The position numbers and the translations under genes were made by a program. Below are positions 53,001 to 64,000 of a stretch of DNA of 64,000 bases, piece after piece. Each line of letters starts with the position of its first letter. Position 1 is the first letter of the stretch. The stretch comes from Cymodocea nodosa. Taxonomy: Eukaryota > Streptophyta > Magnoliopsida > Alismatales > Cymodoceaceae. The notes beneath the pieces are model-generated. The model was not told the DNA's origin and ran no database searches. It was given only the letters and a program-made list of their open reading frames with translations. The stretch is taken from positions 27,783,501 to 27,847,500 of the forward strand of contig CM072335.1 in the NCBI GenBank assembly GCA_036874045.1. The letters are read 5' to 3'.

Positions 53001-53212
53001 TTGATAGTAGATCGTTTCAATTGATTAGCCTTTGATTAATTCTATATCTTAATCTTTTAAATCACTTCTATTTATAGTCATTTGAAAGATTAATTTACCT
53101 CTACCATCTATGTCTTCAACTTTTCCTTTTAATTTCTATTAACTACCAGAAATTGATTTCAAGTTCAATTTTGAATTTGAATTGAAACTTGGTCTTTTGA
53201 ACAATTCCAACA
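47004..53212 (-). mobile_element. Second Copia LTR retrotransposon, split by a solo LTR
   Basis: Terminal blocks of about 200 bp match at 47004-47202 and 53010-53212 (shared GATTAGCCTTT.ATTAATTCTATATCTTAATCTTTT and following sequence). Homology may reach slightly further left to a shared CATTGCGAA. A GCTTTGATAGTA stretch at 52998-53009 resembles a degenerate primer-binding site, and a TCTCCCAC polypurine-type tract adjoins the left LTR. Minus-strand coding order: gag, continuing across the solo LTR as KEKYDKTTEM / NTQLLLQEYNSYKMLEEQ, with an intact CCHC knuckle CHTCGQYGHFRAHC near 50620; pre-integrase (50033-50323); integrase (about 49250-50000); a linker (48939-49235); reverse transcriptase scraps; then the RT tail and RNase H (47671-48102 and 47307-47558, with ADVDLGGDKD- and DSQATISFVYN-type motifs). 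Stops interrupt pol, so it is dead. It lies about 270 bp beyond the RLK7-like stop codon, in opposite orientation. Confidence 0.85.
51054..52001 (+). mobile_element. Solo LTR, copy B, nested in the second Copia gag
   Basis: A 948-bp block TGTTATGATCGG...CCCTAACA is flanked by a perfect 5-bp duplication CATTT (51049-51053 and 52002-52006). Deleting it restores a continuous gag reading on the minus strand. It is colinear with copy A at 28644-29665 and carries the same palindromic TTCGGATAGTTA/TAACTATCCGAA units. It lies opposite in direction to the Copia host element. Confidence 0.88.
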
Positions 53213-53742
53213 ATTGTCTCTTTTAAAATTTAAATTTTAAAGTACGTAATATATATATATATATATAAAACCTTTAATCAAGATTTTATATTATGACATA
53301 ACTTATTTAGGGATTAGCATAAACACAAGTTGTGAGCAACTGGGCCTGCCACAGCTGGCCCTTAACTTTAAGGCCCATTAATCCTTGATGATAATTGGTT
53401 TGGTGAAGTATTATAGGGCCTAGAGAGCGATCCATGCGGTTATTATTTGTGGTTAGCGTCATGGAATTTTTGAAGGCCTTTGACCTAAACTGTATCAAAA
53501 TTAATGGAAATATCAATTTCTCATAACCACCTATTGTCAATTTAAGAATATGAGAGAGGAGACGATATTAGAGAGGACATTCGTATTCCTAACAAAGAAT
53601 TACAAGTGAACGAAGATTGGATTAAGTACGTACATGTTGCTCCAATTCGTTGCCTCTTGTCTATAGAATGCTTTCTTTATATACAAGTGCTTCTGACGTT
53701 TCGTGCCTCCCTCCATTTACCTAGATGAGTCCTCTTGAGTTA

Positions 53743-53759
53743 ATACATACATACATACA

Positions 53760-53793
<34 letters not shown>

Positions 53794-53826
53794 CATACAT
53801 ACATACATACATACATACACACACAC
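53743..53826. repeat. (ACAT)n tetranucleotide microsatellite
   Basis: About nineteen ATAC/ACAT units with one TATAT slip, ending in a short CA run. Confidence 0.95.
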
Positions 53827-54706
53827 CGCTGCTCGTCTTCTTTTTTTTGATTTATTACTGCATTGTCACCGTTATAGACTGTCGAAAAGCTTCCTTGGCT
53901 ACACAACATAACTCCCTCTTTCGGTTGTGCCTTCAACAGCTGAAAAGATTGACGACTCTTGGTGGTTGCTATAGACGACCCCATTAAACGACGCCATGAG
54001 TTGTAATGGAGCAACCCCTCGCTCTATAGCCTTAATTAGTTGACGCTCCACATCCCTTCATAACTTAAAACTTGATCATTTACCTCTTGCATTCGCTTGT
54101 TTAATTTAAAATCGTAGGAGGAGAGGATGAGGCCGACGTCACCAAGACTAATCTTGTCTGCCATCATCTAAGAATTACGCAAATATCCAATCATACTAGC
54201 TGGCAACTTGCCAGCCCAACCAATCCAACTTAGCAAGGAGAAGATCAATAAGAAAGCTTAATTTGTTCCTCATTTTGAGAAGCATAGAGTTAAAACATAG
54301 AAGGTTACCTTAAATTCATATGACAGAAATTGAAATCAATATGTAACCAAATTAAAGTTTGACCTTTGGTCCAACTTCCTTATTAATATGAGAATCCTTT
54401 TTCTTTTTTGAAGAAGTTAAGGAGTTTGAACTTAATACAGATTTGCATTATCAATAACTATATCTAATTAGATGCATGTATACCTGTCAATATTATTATA
54501 TTACTCTTGAGTGTCAAAATGAGACATGTCACTAAAGCACTAAGGTAATGCATTATTCTCCTCCACCAACAAGTTCAATTAAAGCATGTAAGTTTTACTC
54601 AGGCTTATTTCTTGAACGATGAAGTTATTTACTTAAAAAGTGTAGAGAATTAAAATGCCTATCTGGAAAATCACAGCATAAATATTTTAAGTCCCTTTCT
54701 TATATA

Positions 54707-54739
54707 AGAAAAGGTTTGACTCTCGTCAAAACCTTTTCT
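54707..54739. repeat. Short hairpin
   Basis: AGAAAAGGTTTGAC (54707-54720), loop TCTC, then GTCAAAACCTTTTCT (54725-54739). The stem is perfect except for one extra A. It could be a MITE tip or chance; no gene context. Confidence 0.6.
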
Positions 54740-57564
54740 CTTATAGTGAAAGACATTTTTAAGAAAGTAAACAATTAAAACATAAAAAAATTATCATCTT
54801 GAAGACTCAAACACTAATATAAATTCGGATTAATATACGAAACATTAGATTGGTCTTTCATCGAACTTCTTCATTATATTAAGAACAATAGTTTTTGAGA
54901 AAAAGGTTTTAGAACACGAAGATTTATATGAATAGTTATCGGATAAATTTATGACAATTTATATTGCTGTATTACTCAATTTTGGAAGGATGAAGATGGA
55001 GGTTTGTGATCACATAAACATCATAAAAATTCCCCAATTTAACAAAGTAAAACTACGGAAATCTACTGAAGCGATACTCCTTTTGCCTTTCACCAGGCGT
55101 TGAACCTCTTTAAACATACGTTGTCCTTATTCTGGTGTCCTCAACTACGACTACCAAATCTTTGTTTATTTTAGAGTTTCTATTAAGGCATATTTGCTGA
55201 TGTATGCATCTTTTTCATTCCACAAGAAATGTCCTCCACCCAACGTTGCTTTGGTGTGCAAGGTAAAACAGTGTTGAACTAAGGATGCCTAAGTAAGAGG
55301 ATAGTGGAATATATAGGTCCACACTGAAATAATTATCTCAATTAGTAATTATCAGTGGAGATGTTTTTCTTATATATATACATATAACTTGTGGTATTTT
55401 TTAGTTCTTAATTACAAGTAGAAGTACGAAGCCTTAAGTGTAGAACGTTATTTTTGACTCCAATATCATATTAGAACTTGAACATTCATCTCAAAAGTCA
55501 AAAGTCAGTCATTAATCAATCAGTAAACTAAAGATGAACAACAACTTGCTCTCTAACTTAAATGGGAATATCATTGGCTCCACTTGCAACTCATATGTAT
55601 TGCCAAGAGCATCATCAGGAGAAAGTAAAAAAATCTGAGATTAAAGACTCATAAGTAGTATTCTCATTCTCCATGGGAAAGGCTACTAGAAACCACTAAC
55701 TTCATAATGAAACTCTTTTTCAGTTCTCTCTGTCTCTTGTGTGAAAAAGGCCTTAACTTTAATTTACTCTCCTATTCAAATTCCCATACCTTTCTCAATG
55801 GCAAGGTATGTTCATACCATTCCTTGCCCACTTTAGGAAATAAAATTTCGCAATGCAATCACACAATGGTGTGTGTTCAACTTTTTGTGGCACCACTTTG
55901 GGCAAATAGCAGAAGACAAGAAATTTAAATCCAACTAACAAATCTCTCTATTGGTTTCGAGAGATCAGTTGTGGGTTTTCTTGTATGAGGGCTGTAAATA
56001 GGATGGATATATATATATATATATACATGGTAAAATAGGCTCGTTCGTATCCTTATTTGCGTTATACTTGCATACAAATATATAGGTAGGAAATTTTAAC
56101 TCACATGTAAAAGAATCTAAAGATAAAAATAGCTAAACCTGCCTTGAGCGGTATAGATTTGAATAGATAACAAATAGAAATCGGTCTGATGATTTATAGT
56201 TCTGCTTACGTGTGAGTCAAGACATTAGAGTTTAGTGTGTTATGAAAAAACCAAACTCCTTTATATACACTAAATAATAAGCCTATCAGATGCTTGTAGT
56301 CTTTAACAAGCAACTTAAGTCACAAGGAGAACAAAATCTGATAATCAAATATAAGTTATTTACAAGATTATATAAAGAGTCAGTCTCACCATATTAGCTC
56401 ATGCTTGATTAATTGAGTGACATCCTAAAGAAATTAATGTCGTATGATCAAATTTTACAACTTATGATTACAAAATTTCAAGTATCATAATCGAATTAAG
56501 TAATAATGGTATATTTGCTTACATTACATGTAGGGATTGTGGTCAACCAAATAGAATCTTAAGCATAGAATAATTTGCAATTATGTATGGGATCAAAAGT
56601 ATTCTCAATGCCAATGATATAGTAACCAAGAACATATATTTCTTGTCTAACAAACCTCTACAGAATGTATATATAAAAGTATGATCACTTCAAAGATTCT
56701 ACTTTAATGTAAGAAATGGAAAGCACAATAATAGTACACTTCCATCATTTTCACTATATTCTCACATCCACACAAGTTATCGATACTTTCAATGGGGGCG
56801 CATCTTAACTTTAACTTTTTCAAAATAGATCGAAGAGACGTACCCTCATTTGTCGATACCTTTAATTAACTTAGGTTTTGTATGAATTGAAAACACTTAG
56901 AGGTTACATTTGCGAAATAATTTTCTACTTCTGTTCATCCAGAAAGCGGTAGATAAATAATGCTTGGTCACTTATGATTCCATGTGATAAAATTTATTAT
57001 TTTTTGTAAGAGAAAAAAAAGGAGAGGTAAATTAACAATCCATCCCACTAAGATTGTTGCATTACGTGGTCCAACATACGTTAGACAAATATTCCTGTCT
57101 TAATTATGGGGTTTTCCTAATAAGCTGACTTTTCTTTAAGCACATGAATAACAAAAAGCTATGGAATGCATTGATAATTTATTTCCTACTTCCTATGTAA
57201 GTAGTTATTTAACAGAATTTGCTGCAGAAGAAAATGGTTAATGGAAAAAAGAGAGAGAGAAAATCCAAAAGCACCCTTAGAACAAGACAGTCATGGAACC
57301 CAGATATGTCTAGATGAAAATCCATTGCATTGAAAGGGTGCAAATTGGAAATGGAATTTAGAATTTCATAGACCAATTTTTTATTTTTTGGGTACAAGAG
57401 GAAAAAAAAGAAAACCAAATACAACATCCTTTGTGACAAACAAATGGGCACCATGTCAACTCAAGTATATGCTTAGGATGTTGGCAGAGTGACAGCCATT
57501 TACACAATACACACATTCATGCCAACATCGATGGAGCATAATCCCAAAAGCCTCTTTTAATAAA

Positions 57565-57595
57565 GAGGAGGAGGAGGAGGATGAGGAGGAGGAGG

Positions 57596-57633
<38 letters not shown>

Positions 57634-57693
57634 AAGAAGAAGAAGAAGAAGAAGAAGAAGAAGAAGAAGAAGAAGAAGAAGAAGAAGAAGAAG
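57565..57693. repeat. Compound (GAG)n(TAG)n(GAA)n microsatellite upstream of the CEPR1-like gene
   Basis: Three adjoining trinucleotide runs: GAG (57565-57598, one interruption), TAG (about 57599-57632) and AGA (57633-57693). They end 115 bp before the ATG at 57809, in the promoter or 5' leader. The poly-Arg and poly-Phe frames seen here are repeat artefacts. Confidence 0.93.
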
Positions 57694-57808
57694 ATACGCA
57701 CATCTCCCTCTCTATATCTTCTACTACCATTTTTGCTTGAAAACATTAAACCTCATCTATTACCATACCTCCAACTCCTACCTCCCACCACCACCACTGT
57801 GACGTCTC

Positions 57809-60800
57809 ATGGCTTCCCAGTCCTCTCTCTTCCTCCTCCTCTTCTTCTTCCTGGCAAATCTCTCTTGCTGTCCTCCTGTCTCCTTTCAATCCACCGCCAT
57901 TGATGAAGCCAACCACACTTCCCTTGAGAAGCAGTCCGTCTACTTGCATCTCATGCACGACTCTCTCTCCGGACTCTACCTGCCTCCGTGGGACTTCTCT
58001 CGCTCCACCGTCAACCCACTTCATTTCTGCTCGTTTGTCGGAATCACCTGCGACCAGCATGGTCAAGTGATCGCCGTCGACGTCTCAGGTTGGCTGCTGA
58101 GCGGTCGGTTCCCGTCCGGCGTGTGCTCCTACTTGCCCATGCTCCGATCTCTACGCCTTGGAGGCAACCGTTTTGGTGGCAGATTTCCCGTTGACGTCCT
58201 CAATTGCTCACGTCTCGAAGAGCTCGATTTGAGCTCCGTCGGTCTGGACGGCACGGTCCCGGACCTCTCGAGGATGGCGTCTCTTCGGCTTCTCGACTTG
58301 TCGGGGAACCACTTCACCGGCATGTTCCCGACTTCCATAACCAATCTTACTAACCTGGAGATGGTGAATTTCAACGAGAACCCGGGTTTCCACAGTTGGC
58401 GGCTTCCGAAGGACATGATGCGGCTGAGGAAGCTGAAGGTGCTTATCTTGTCGACGACATCTTTGCGTGGGGAGATACCGGAGTGGATTGGGAACATGTC
58501 GTCGTTGACGGACCTCGAACTGTGCGGGAACTACCACGTAGGCCGGATTCCGACGACGATATATAAGCTCCAGAATCTCCGGCATTTGGAGCTTTACTAC
58601 AATCTACTTGAGGGTGAGATTCCGGATGAGATTGGAAATCTAACACTATTGACCGATTTGGATATGTCGGTGAATCAGTTGACGGGAAACATACCGGAGA
58701 GCATTAGCAAGCTCCCGGAGCTCCGTGTTCTTCAACTCTACAACAACGGTCTCACCGGTGGAATCCCACCAGTGATAGCCAACTCCACCAACCTAACAAT
58801 CCTCTCTCTGTACCAGAACTTCCTCTCCGGTGAATTACCGGCGAACATGGGAGAGTCGTCGGAGCTGGATGTTCTCGAGTTGTCAGAGAATCGCTTGTCG
58901 GGGAAGCTCCCACGTAACGCATGCGCCAGAGGGAAGCTCCGATACATTCTCCTCTTGGAAAATCAATTCACCGGTGGGATACCAGAGACGTACGGGAAAT
59001 GCGACTCACTTCTCCGATTTCGCGTCGGAAACAACCGACTAAGCGGCCCAATTCCGGCGGGACTGCTGGGACTGCCACACGTGTCCATCATCGACCTCGG
59101 CTACAATAGACTGGAAGGCACGGTCCCCACCACCATTGCCAACGCCAAGAATCTTTCTGCTCTGTTCATGCAGAACAACCAGATCTCTGGCCCTCTGCCG
59201 CCAGGAATCTCCATGGCCACAAACCTTGTCAAGATCGATATCAGCAACAACATCTTGTCCGGTGCGATCCCACCGGATCTCGGGAAGCTCTCGAAGCTTA
59301 ACTTGTTATCGTTGCAGGGCAACAGGTTGTCGTCCTCGATTCCGGCATCACTCTCTTCTCTGAAATCTCTCAATGTTCTCAATCTCTCAAACAACCTGCT
59401 GACTGGCCAAATTCCAGAAAGTCTCTGTTATTTGTTACCCAATTCACTTGTGTTCTCCAACAACAATCTCTCCGGCCCAATTCCACTCCCTTTGTTGAGA
59501 CAAGGCCTGAGCGAGAGCTTCTCCGGCAATCCAGACCTTTGCCTTCCGACGCATATTTCCAACTGGTCCACACCAGTACTTCAACTTTGCCCACGTCCCA
59601 ATATTCGGAAAAAGCTCGGTAGCATCTGGTTCATTGTCGCATCGGCCGTGGTCTCCATCGTCGGCGTAGTACTACTGGTAAAGCGGTGGTTCAACAAGAA
59701 CCGTATGGTTATCGAGCAAGACGGACCGCTCACGTCGTCTTATGACATGACCAGCTTCCACAAGGTGAGCTTTGATCAGCAGGAGATCGTCAAGGACTTG
59801 GTCGATAAGAACATCGTCGGGCACGGTGGATCCGGGACGGTGTACCGGATTCTCCTGAGCAACGGTGACATGGTAGCTGTCAAGAAGCTCTGGACCAAGA
59901 AAACGTCCAAGAATCCGGGGCCAACATCCGATCGGTTGTGGTACATAGACCGAGAACTGCGGTCTGAGGTCGACACTTTGGGGAGCATCCGGCACAAGAA
60001 CATCGTCAAGCTCTACTGCTGCTGCTGTAGCTCCGATTCCGATCTCTTGGTCTACGAGTACATGCCAAATGGCAATCTATGGGAGGCGCTTCATCGTGGT
60101 CGGAGTTTGCTCGACTGGCCGACGAGGTTCAAGATTGCACTTGGCATTGCACAAGGTCTTACTTACATGCATCATGATCTTCTACTTCCGATCGTCCACC
60201 GTGATGTCAAGAGCTCCAACGTCCTGCTCGACGAGGACTATGAGCCTAAACTATCGGATTTCGGCATTGCGAAGGTGTTGCAGGCAAGAGGAGAGGATTC
60301 CTCTGCCACCATCCTTGCCGGAACATATGGATACTTAGCACCAGGTATTCGATTTAAATTTCATTCAAGTGTTGATTGATGATTTATTACATAGCTAATC
60401 ATTCCTCCTGGTCGGGTGTCTCACACAACAGAGTACGCGTACTCCTCCAAGGCCACGACCAAATGCGACGTGTACAGCTTCGGGGTCGTACTGATGGAAC
60501 TGGTGACGGGTAGGAAGCCGTCGGAGCCGGAGTTCGGCGAGAACAAGGATATCGTCCGCTGGGTGTCGAGCAGAGTCATCACCCGTGAGGGGGCAACGCA
60601 AGTCCTAGACCAGCAGCTCTCGAAGGGCTACTACTGCAGGGAAGAGATGATAAAAGTCCTACAACTCGCCCTCCGATGCTCGTGCAGCGTTCCGGCACTC
60701 CGGCCGTCGATGAGCGAGGTGGTGCAACTCTTGATGGAAGCAGCAGCAGTTGATCACCCCTGCAAGTTGGACACCTACCGGCATTCCACTGAGAACCCAA

Positions 60801-60850
60801 AGTGCCATGAATGCCCCACCTCCACCAAAGAATCCGACACGACCGCATGA
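57809..60850 (+). CDS. CEPR1: LRR receptor-like kinase, subfamily XI, CEPR1/XIP1-like
   Basis: Two exons: 57809-60344 and 60432-60850, with a phase-1 GT-AG intron of 87 bp in the GAG codon of the APE motif, giving 984 aa. Order: signal peptide (1-27), N-terminal cap (CSFVGITC), about twenty LRRs, membrane span (about 604-625), juxtamembrane NRMVIEQDGPL and FHKVSFDQQEIVKDLVDKNIVGHGGSG, kinase with P-loop (about 671), VAVKKLW, HRDVKSSN (about 798), DFG (about 817) and ATTKCDVYSFGVVLMELVTGRKP. These juxtamembrane and kinase strings, with RFRVGNNRLSGPIP and LPHVSIIDLGYNRLEG in the ectodomain, are nearly diagnostic for Arabidopsis CEPR1 (XIP1). CEPR1 binds C-terminally encoded peptides in the vasculature, signals root nitrogen demand to the shoot, and affects xylem-phloem patterning. 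Catalytic residues are intact. A four-Cys run (YCCCCSSDSD) in the kinase N-lobe is unusual. AATAAA lies at 60885. Confidence 0.92.
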
Positions 60851-60884
60851 CCTACGTAATATACGAACTCTGTAATTTGTGAAA

Positions 60885-60890
60885 AATAAA
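60885..60890 (+). terminator. Candidate poly(A) signal of the CEPR1-like gene
   Basis: A canonical AATAAA sits 35 bases after the TGA stop. It would imply a short 3' UTR; plant poly(A) signals are loose, so other sites may also be used. Confidence 0.45.
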
Positions 60891-60899
60891 GACTACCTG

Positions 60900-63481
60900 C
60901 CAATCGCATGTAAAATTGCGGCCTTTGATTATATATGGGCAGGTGGAAGAATATGCCTACGTCCGTCTTTTTCGTCTCATCATTTTGCTGCGGTTCTTCC
61001 TGCATCGCAACCCAAAAGGAATCGCATACTGTAACAATAGCTTTTGGGGATTCCCGTCGATGATCATTGCTTGCTTTTCCTTTGACGGCCGTGGGGGAGT
61101 GACGGAACGAAAGGAAGGATGCGGAGGTTTGGAAATCCATTTCGATGTGTGGAGGCATGCTTGAGTTGGTTCTGGTGAGCAAAATTTGCTTGATTTTAGA
61201 AGGAAGAACGTTTGTATCAATGATGATAAGAGAATCTTCGAGTTTGAATTCGCAAACGGCAATCTCAAAAAGCATCCCTACGATGATTTTAAGACGTCCT
61301 CATTCCTCCTGTTGTGGCCGTCCATGACGCCTGCACTTGCGAGAGATCTTAACCACTATTGTTTGGACTCTTATAACAATGATACATCATCTTTTAGGAT
61401 TCAATCTTGGAACTGTCGAAAAATCCCACTTAATCCTTGATTCCACCATCGCCGTTGTCGCTAGCTTTGTGCCATCACCACTGCGTCGGACAATACGTCA
61501 CCTCTTACTGGCAAGAGCTCAAAAGGAGCATACTGCTCATCACATCAATCGATCATCTCGAGCGATCGACACCTCCCCTGCGATGACTCATGATCGTACC
61601 ATCCTCTGTTCTCTTCGCTCACATGCGTATGCTCTTTAATTAACATATACGATGTCCATTACATATGTATTGAAATATCCTACATAAAAAACTTTCGAAA
61701 GATCCGTAATTTTTGTACATTTTCAGTAATTACTAACAAATTATAATGATTAGGTATAATAAAGACCAATTATATATAAAATTTTAATACCGTAGCTACC
61801 AAAAGAAATAATTCTAATCAAATTAATTAGATACACAGAAAAAAAAAAAAAAAAAAAACGAACTTTGATATTCCCGTTAACTCATTTAATTATTGAAAAC
61901 AATCTTTTGGCAAATTTAGACTGCATTTAGATATGATTTTTTTTGTCGTGATTCTGTGTCGACTTCCAAGAGAATGAAAGTTATGAGCTTTTAAATCATT
62001 GCGCAAAATAAATCTGTATTTAATCTTTCTTGATTTTGAAATTAGATATGATAGCGTAAAAGAAAGTTGTACAAAATCTTAAAAATCAGGTGGAAACTTA
62101 TCGATAACATCTCACAAGCAAACATGGTCCACTCGCTGTTGACGAAAAAGTATAAAAAAAGTTGAACGAAAATAAAGCATGTCAAGGAGGACCGAGTACT
62201 TGTGTTTGTAAGAAAGAAAAATGACCATATAAATGTATGATGCGCCCAAGAGGGCAAATGCTTTTGACACAACCAGATTTGAATGATTAACCAGTCCAAG
62301 TGTGTGCTTAAGGAGATAAAACATCTTTAACAAGTTAAGACCTTGTTAATTAATTTGAGCGACCAAAGTGTACACCCAAGAAGACGAACATTTTCAACGT
62401 TTCCTTATATACAATACATGTATATGATAATTTAGAACGTAAGTAAGGTGCCTTGACATTGTTAACGATGGACTCAAGGGTGCTCCCATGGCAGGTGACG
62501 AGGAATGAGGTCTTTAATTGTTGGATTCGTAAGTTGTGGATGATCACCATCAAGGTGGCATGATTAATAATAGCCAGAAACTTATTGCTTTCTAGCTATC
62601 TCTTTTTCTACCGGTGGTGGTGGTGTCGTGGAACTTGACTCCGTTAGTCAAAAGAAGAAGAGGAGAAAGAAGATGAAGAATAAAGACGATGAAAAGCTAC
62701 AATGCAAAAGGGAGGAAGGTTCAATGGCACTGTTTAATTAAGACGTACCAACGCAAAAAGGTTCTGTTGCATGTGTACGTGCTTGTTTCATTTATGCGAC
62801 GCTTGTTCAATTACGTACTCATATATATATATATGTAGCCAGTGAGTGATCGATATACATACGAGGATGATAAGGCACTCTTTCACTATTCGTTCGATCA
62901 TGGGATCGAAAATCTTGCAAAAAAAAGTACTCACGTGTACTTACGTACATACATAATTGTAAATTCATCGCATGCCTGCGTGTACATATTTTCTTACCAC
63001 GTACATGTACACTTCGATTGACTGTCCAAATACGATAGTGTTGGAGATGCTGTTTGCCGTCTGGGGCTCACACACTTTGAAAATGCCTGCCCTCGATCTT
63101 AGGCGCACACTTTGATCAGCTGGAGATAAGATCAATCGATACAGAGATCTACGTTAATTAGACTAGCCTTTGCCTTTGAGATCAGACTAGGCATACCAAC
63201 ATATATGGTCAAGCAAGCATATATCCGTGCTCTTTATGCACAAGATGGATATATATATAGTAATCTTTTAATTTGTCAACAAAATGGACTACAAAAGTAA
63301 AATAACATTCAATATAATCGAAAGAAAGAAGAGAATGATATACGACCGATCAAGTAATTGAAATGCATGAATAAAATACCTGTATACGCGCGTGAAAGTC
63401 CACATGTATGGGAGACACACATAGCGAGGTAACGAAAAGAAGAGAAGACATATACCTAGCGCACTACCAAATATGCTATTC

Positions 63482-63521
<40 letters not shown>

Positions 63522-64000
63522 ACATCCTTGTGGTGTATGAATCAAGCATTTATTCCATGAACACTAGAGGGAATTATTATAAAAGGAAAAGCACCTTTTG
63601 CATGCATATACACTGTACTTATGAATATTATTGGAAGTAAACAAGAAAATAAACGATCAATTGTGATCAATGAAATTAAATGACGGACAAGGTCTTCTTT
63701 AACAGTAAAGATGTTATGTTATTTTCCAGGAGAACAATTTTCCTACAACTGTAAATAGAATAGAAAAAAAAAATCATGACCATGTTTTACCTCTTGTTTC
63801 TTGTGAATAACTCCTTATAAATAAATGATCCCGAACAAGAGAAGAACATGGTGGAAATTCAACTGGACCGAAGCAATCAAGCAGCGGTGACCAGCCCAAC
63901 CATGTTCACGATCAAGCCCATATCCAGCCCAGAAGATCCACAAGAAACACTAAAACACCTGCCTACCTCCCAGTATTTACCTAGTAACTTGAGGGGTAGT
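60900..64000. other. Non-coding stretch, right end of window
   Basis: No recognised gene. It contains an A-run (about 61840-61858), a short (TA)n run near 62820 and a (GA)n microsatellite (63483-63519). Short frames at 60916-61640 and 62042-62553 do not resemble known proteins. Confidence 0.5.
63483..63519. repeat. (GA)n microsatellite
   Basis: About eighteen uninterrupted AG units. Confidence 0.95.

Larger units (their letters stand above)
53213..57564. other. Non-coding stretch between the Copia element and the CEPR1-like gene
   Basis: AT-rich, with no recognised gene. It holds an (ACAT)n microsatellite (53743-53826), a (TA)n run near 55998-56022 and a 14-15 bp hairpin at 54707-54739. Two weakly similar tracts (about 54345-54410 and 54838-54905) share the order ...ATTA.A.T...GG.C.AACTTC.T.ATTA. 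This may reflect a decayed repeat. Confidence 0.45.

Noticed and set aside
57456..57802. Poly-Phe/Tyr/Ser and poly-Arg frames
   Set aside because: Artefacts of the GAG/TAG/GAA compound microsatellite.
60345..60379. Continuation of the CEPR1-like frame into GIRFKFHSSVD
   Set aside because: Same reason: an 87-bp intron starts at 60345 and the kinase resumes at 60432.
1..64000. tRNA, rRNA, CRISPR or prokaryotic operon features
   Set aside because: Scanned for T-loop GGTTCRANTCC words, rRNA core sequences and regularly spaced direct repeats with unique spacers; none is convincing, and the gene structure is eukaryotic.

Overview
The window is nuclear DNA of a flowering plant. Protein-coding exons are GC-rich and sit in AT-rich, retroelement-littered non-coding DNA. 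Introns are GT-AG, microsatellites are frequent, and every recognisable protein is a plant family (DETOXIFICATION-type MATE, subfamily XI LRR receptor kinases, lariat debranching enzyme). The GC-rich, nearly intron-free receptor kinase exons lean towards a monocot or an early-diverging angiosperm, but I cannot name the species. There are no operons, CRISPR arrays, rRNA or convincing tRNA genes.

Layout. 1-4.3 kb: non-coding, with a degenerate tandem duplication and long CAC, GA and GT microsatellites. 4.4-6.3 kb (+): a two-exon MATE efflux transporter. 6.3-12.9 kb: non-coding or unrecognised, including a GC-rich island near 7.6-8.2 kb. 12.96-34.38 kb (-): one gene, the RNA lariat debranching enzyme DBR1, reconstructed as ten exons coding for 411 aa. 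Its first coding exon is only six bases. Its third and ninth introns (11.6 and 5.8 kb) are packed with transposons: a decayed Copia element (23.8-31.0 kb) split by a solo LTR, an L1-type LINE relic (31.4-33.3 kb), another L1 3' end (about 18 kb), an LTR remnant (16.0-16.2 kb) and a TIR-bounded DNA element (16.4-17.5 kb). The fifth intron holds an RTE-type LINE relic and a likely Gypsy LTR remnant. 34.4-43.3 kb: non-coding, beginning with a TGGGCY promoter cluster just upstream of DBR1. 43.3-46.7 kb (+): an RLK7/HAIKU2-like receptor kinase. 47.0-53.2 kb (-): a second Copia element, broken in gag by a second solo LTR of the same family with a perfect 5-bp target duplication. 53.2-57.6 kb: non-coding. 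57.8-60.85 kb (+): a CEPR1/XIP1-like receptor kinase with a compound trinucleotide microsatellite upstream. 60.9-64 kb: non-coding.

The host genes do not form a pathway. The two receptor kinases are related members of LRR-RLK subfamily XI, which perceives small secreted peptides. They lie in the same orientation about 11 kb apart and share an intron at the same codon. The most distinctive structures are the solo-LTR family made of repeated palindromic units, found twice as nested insertions in Copia elements, and the debranching-enzyme gene whose own introns have become retroelement landing sites.
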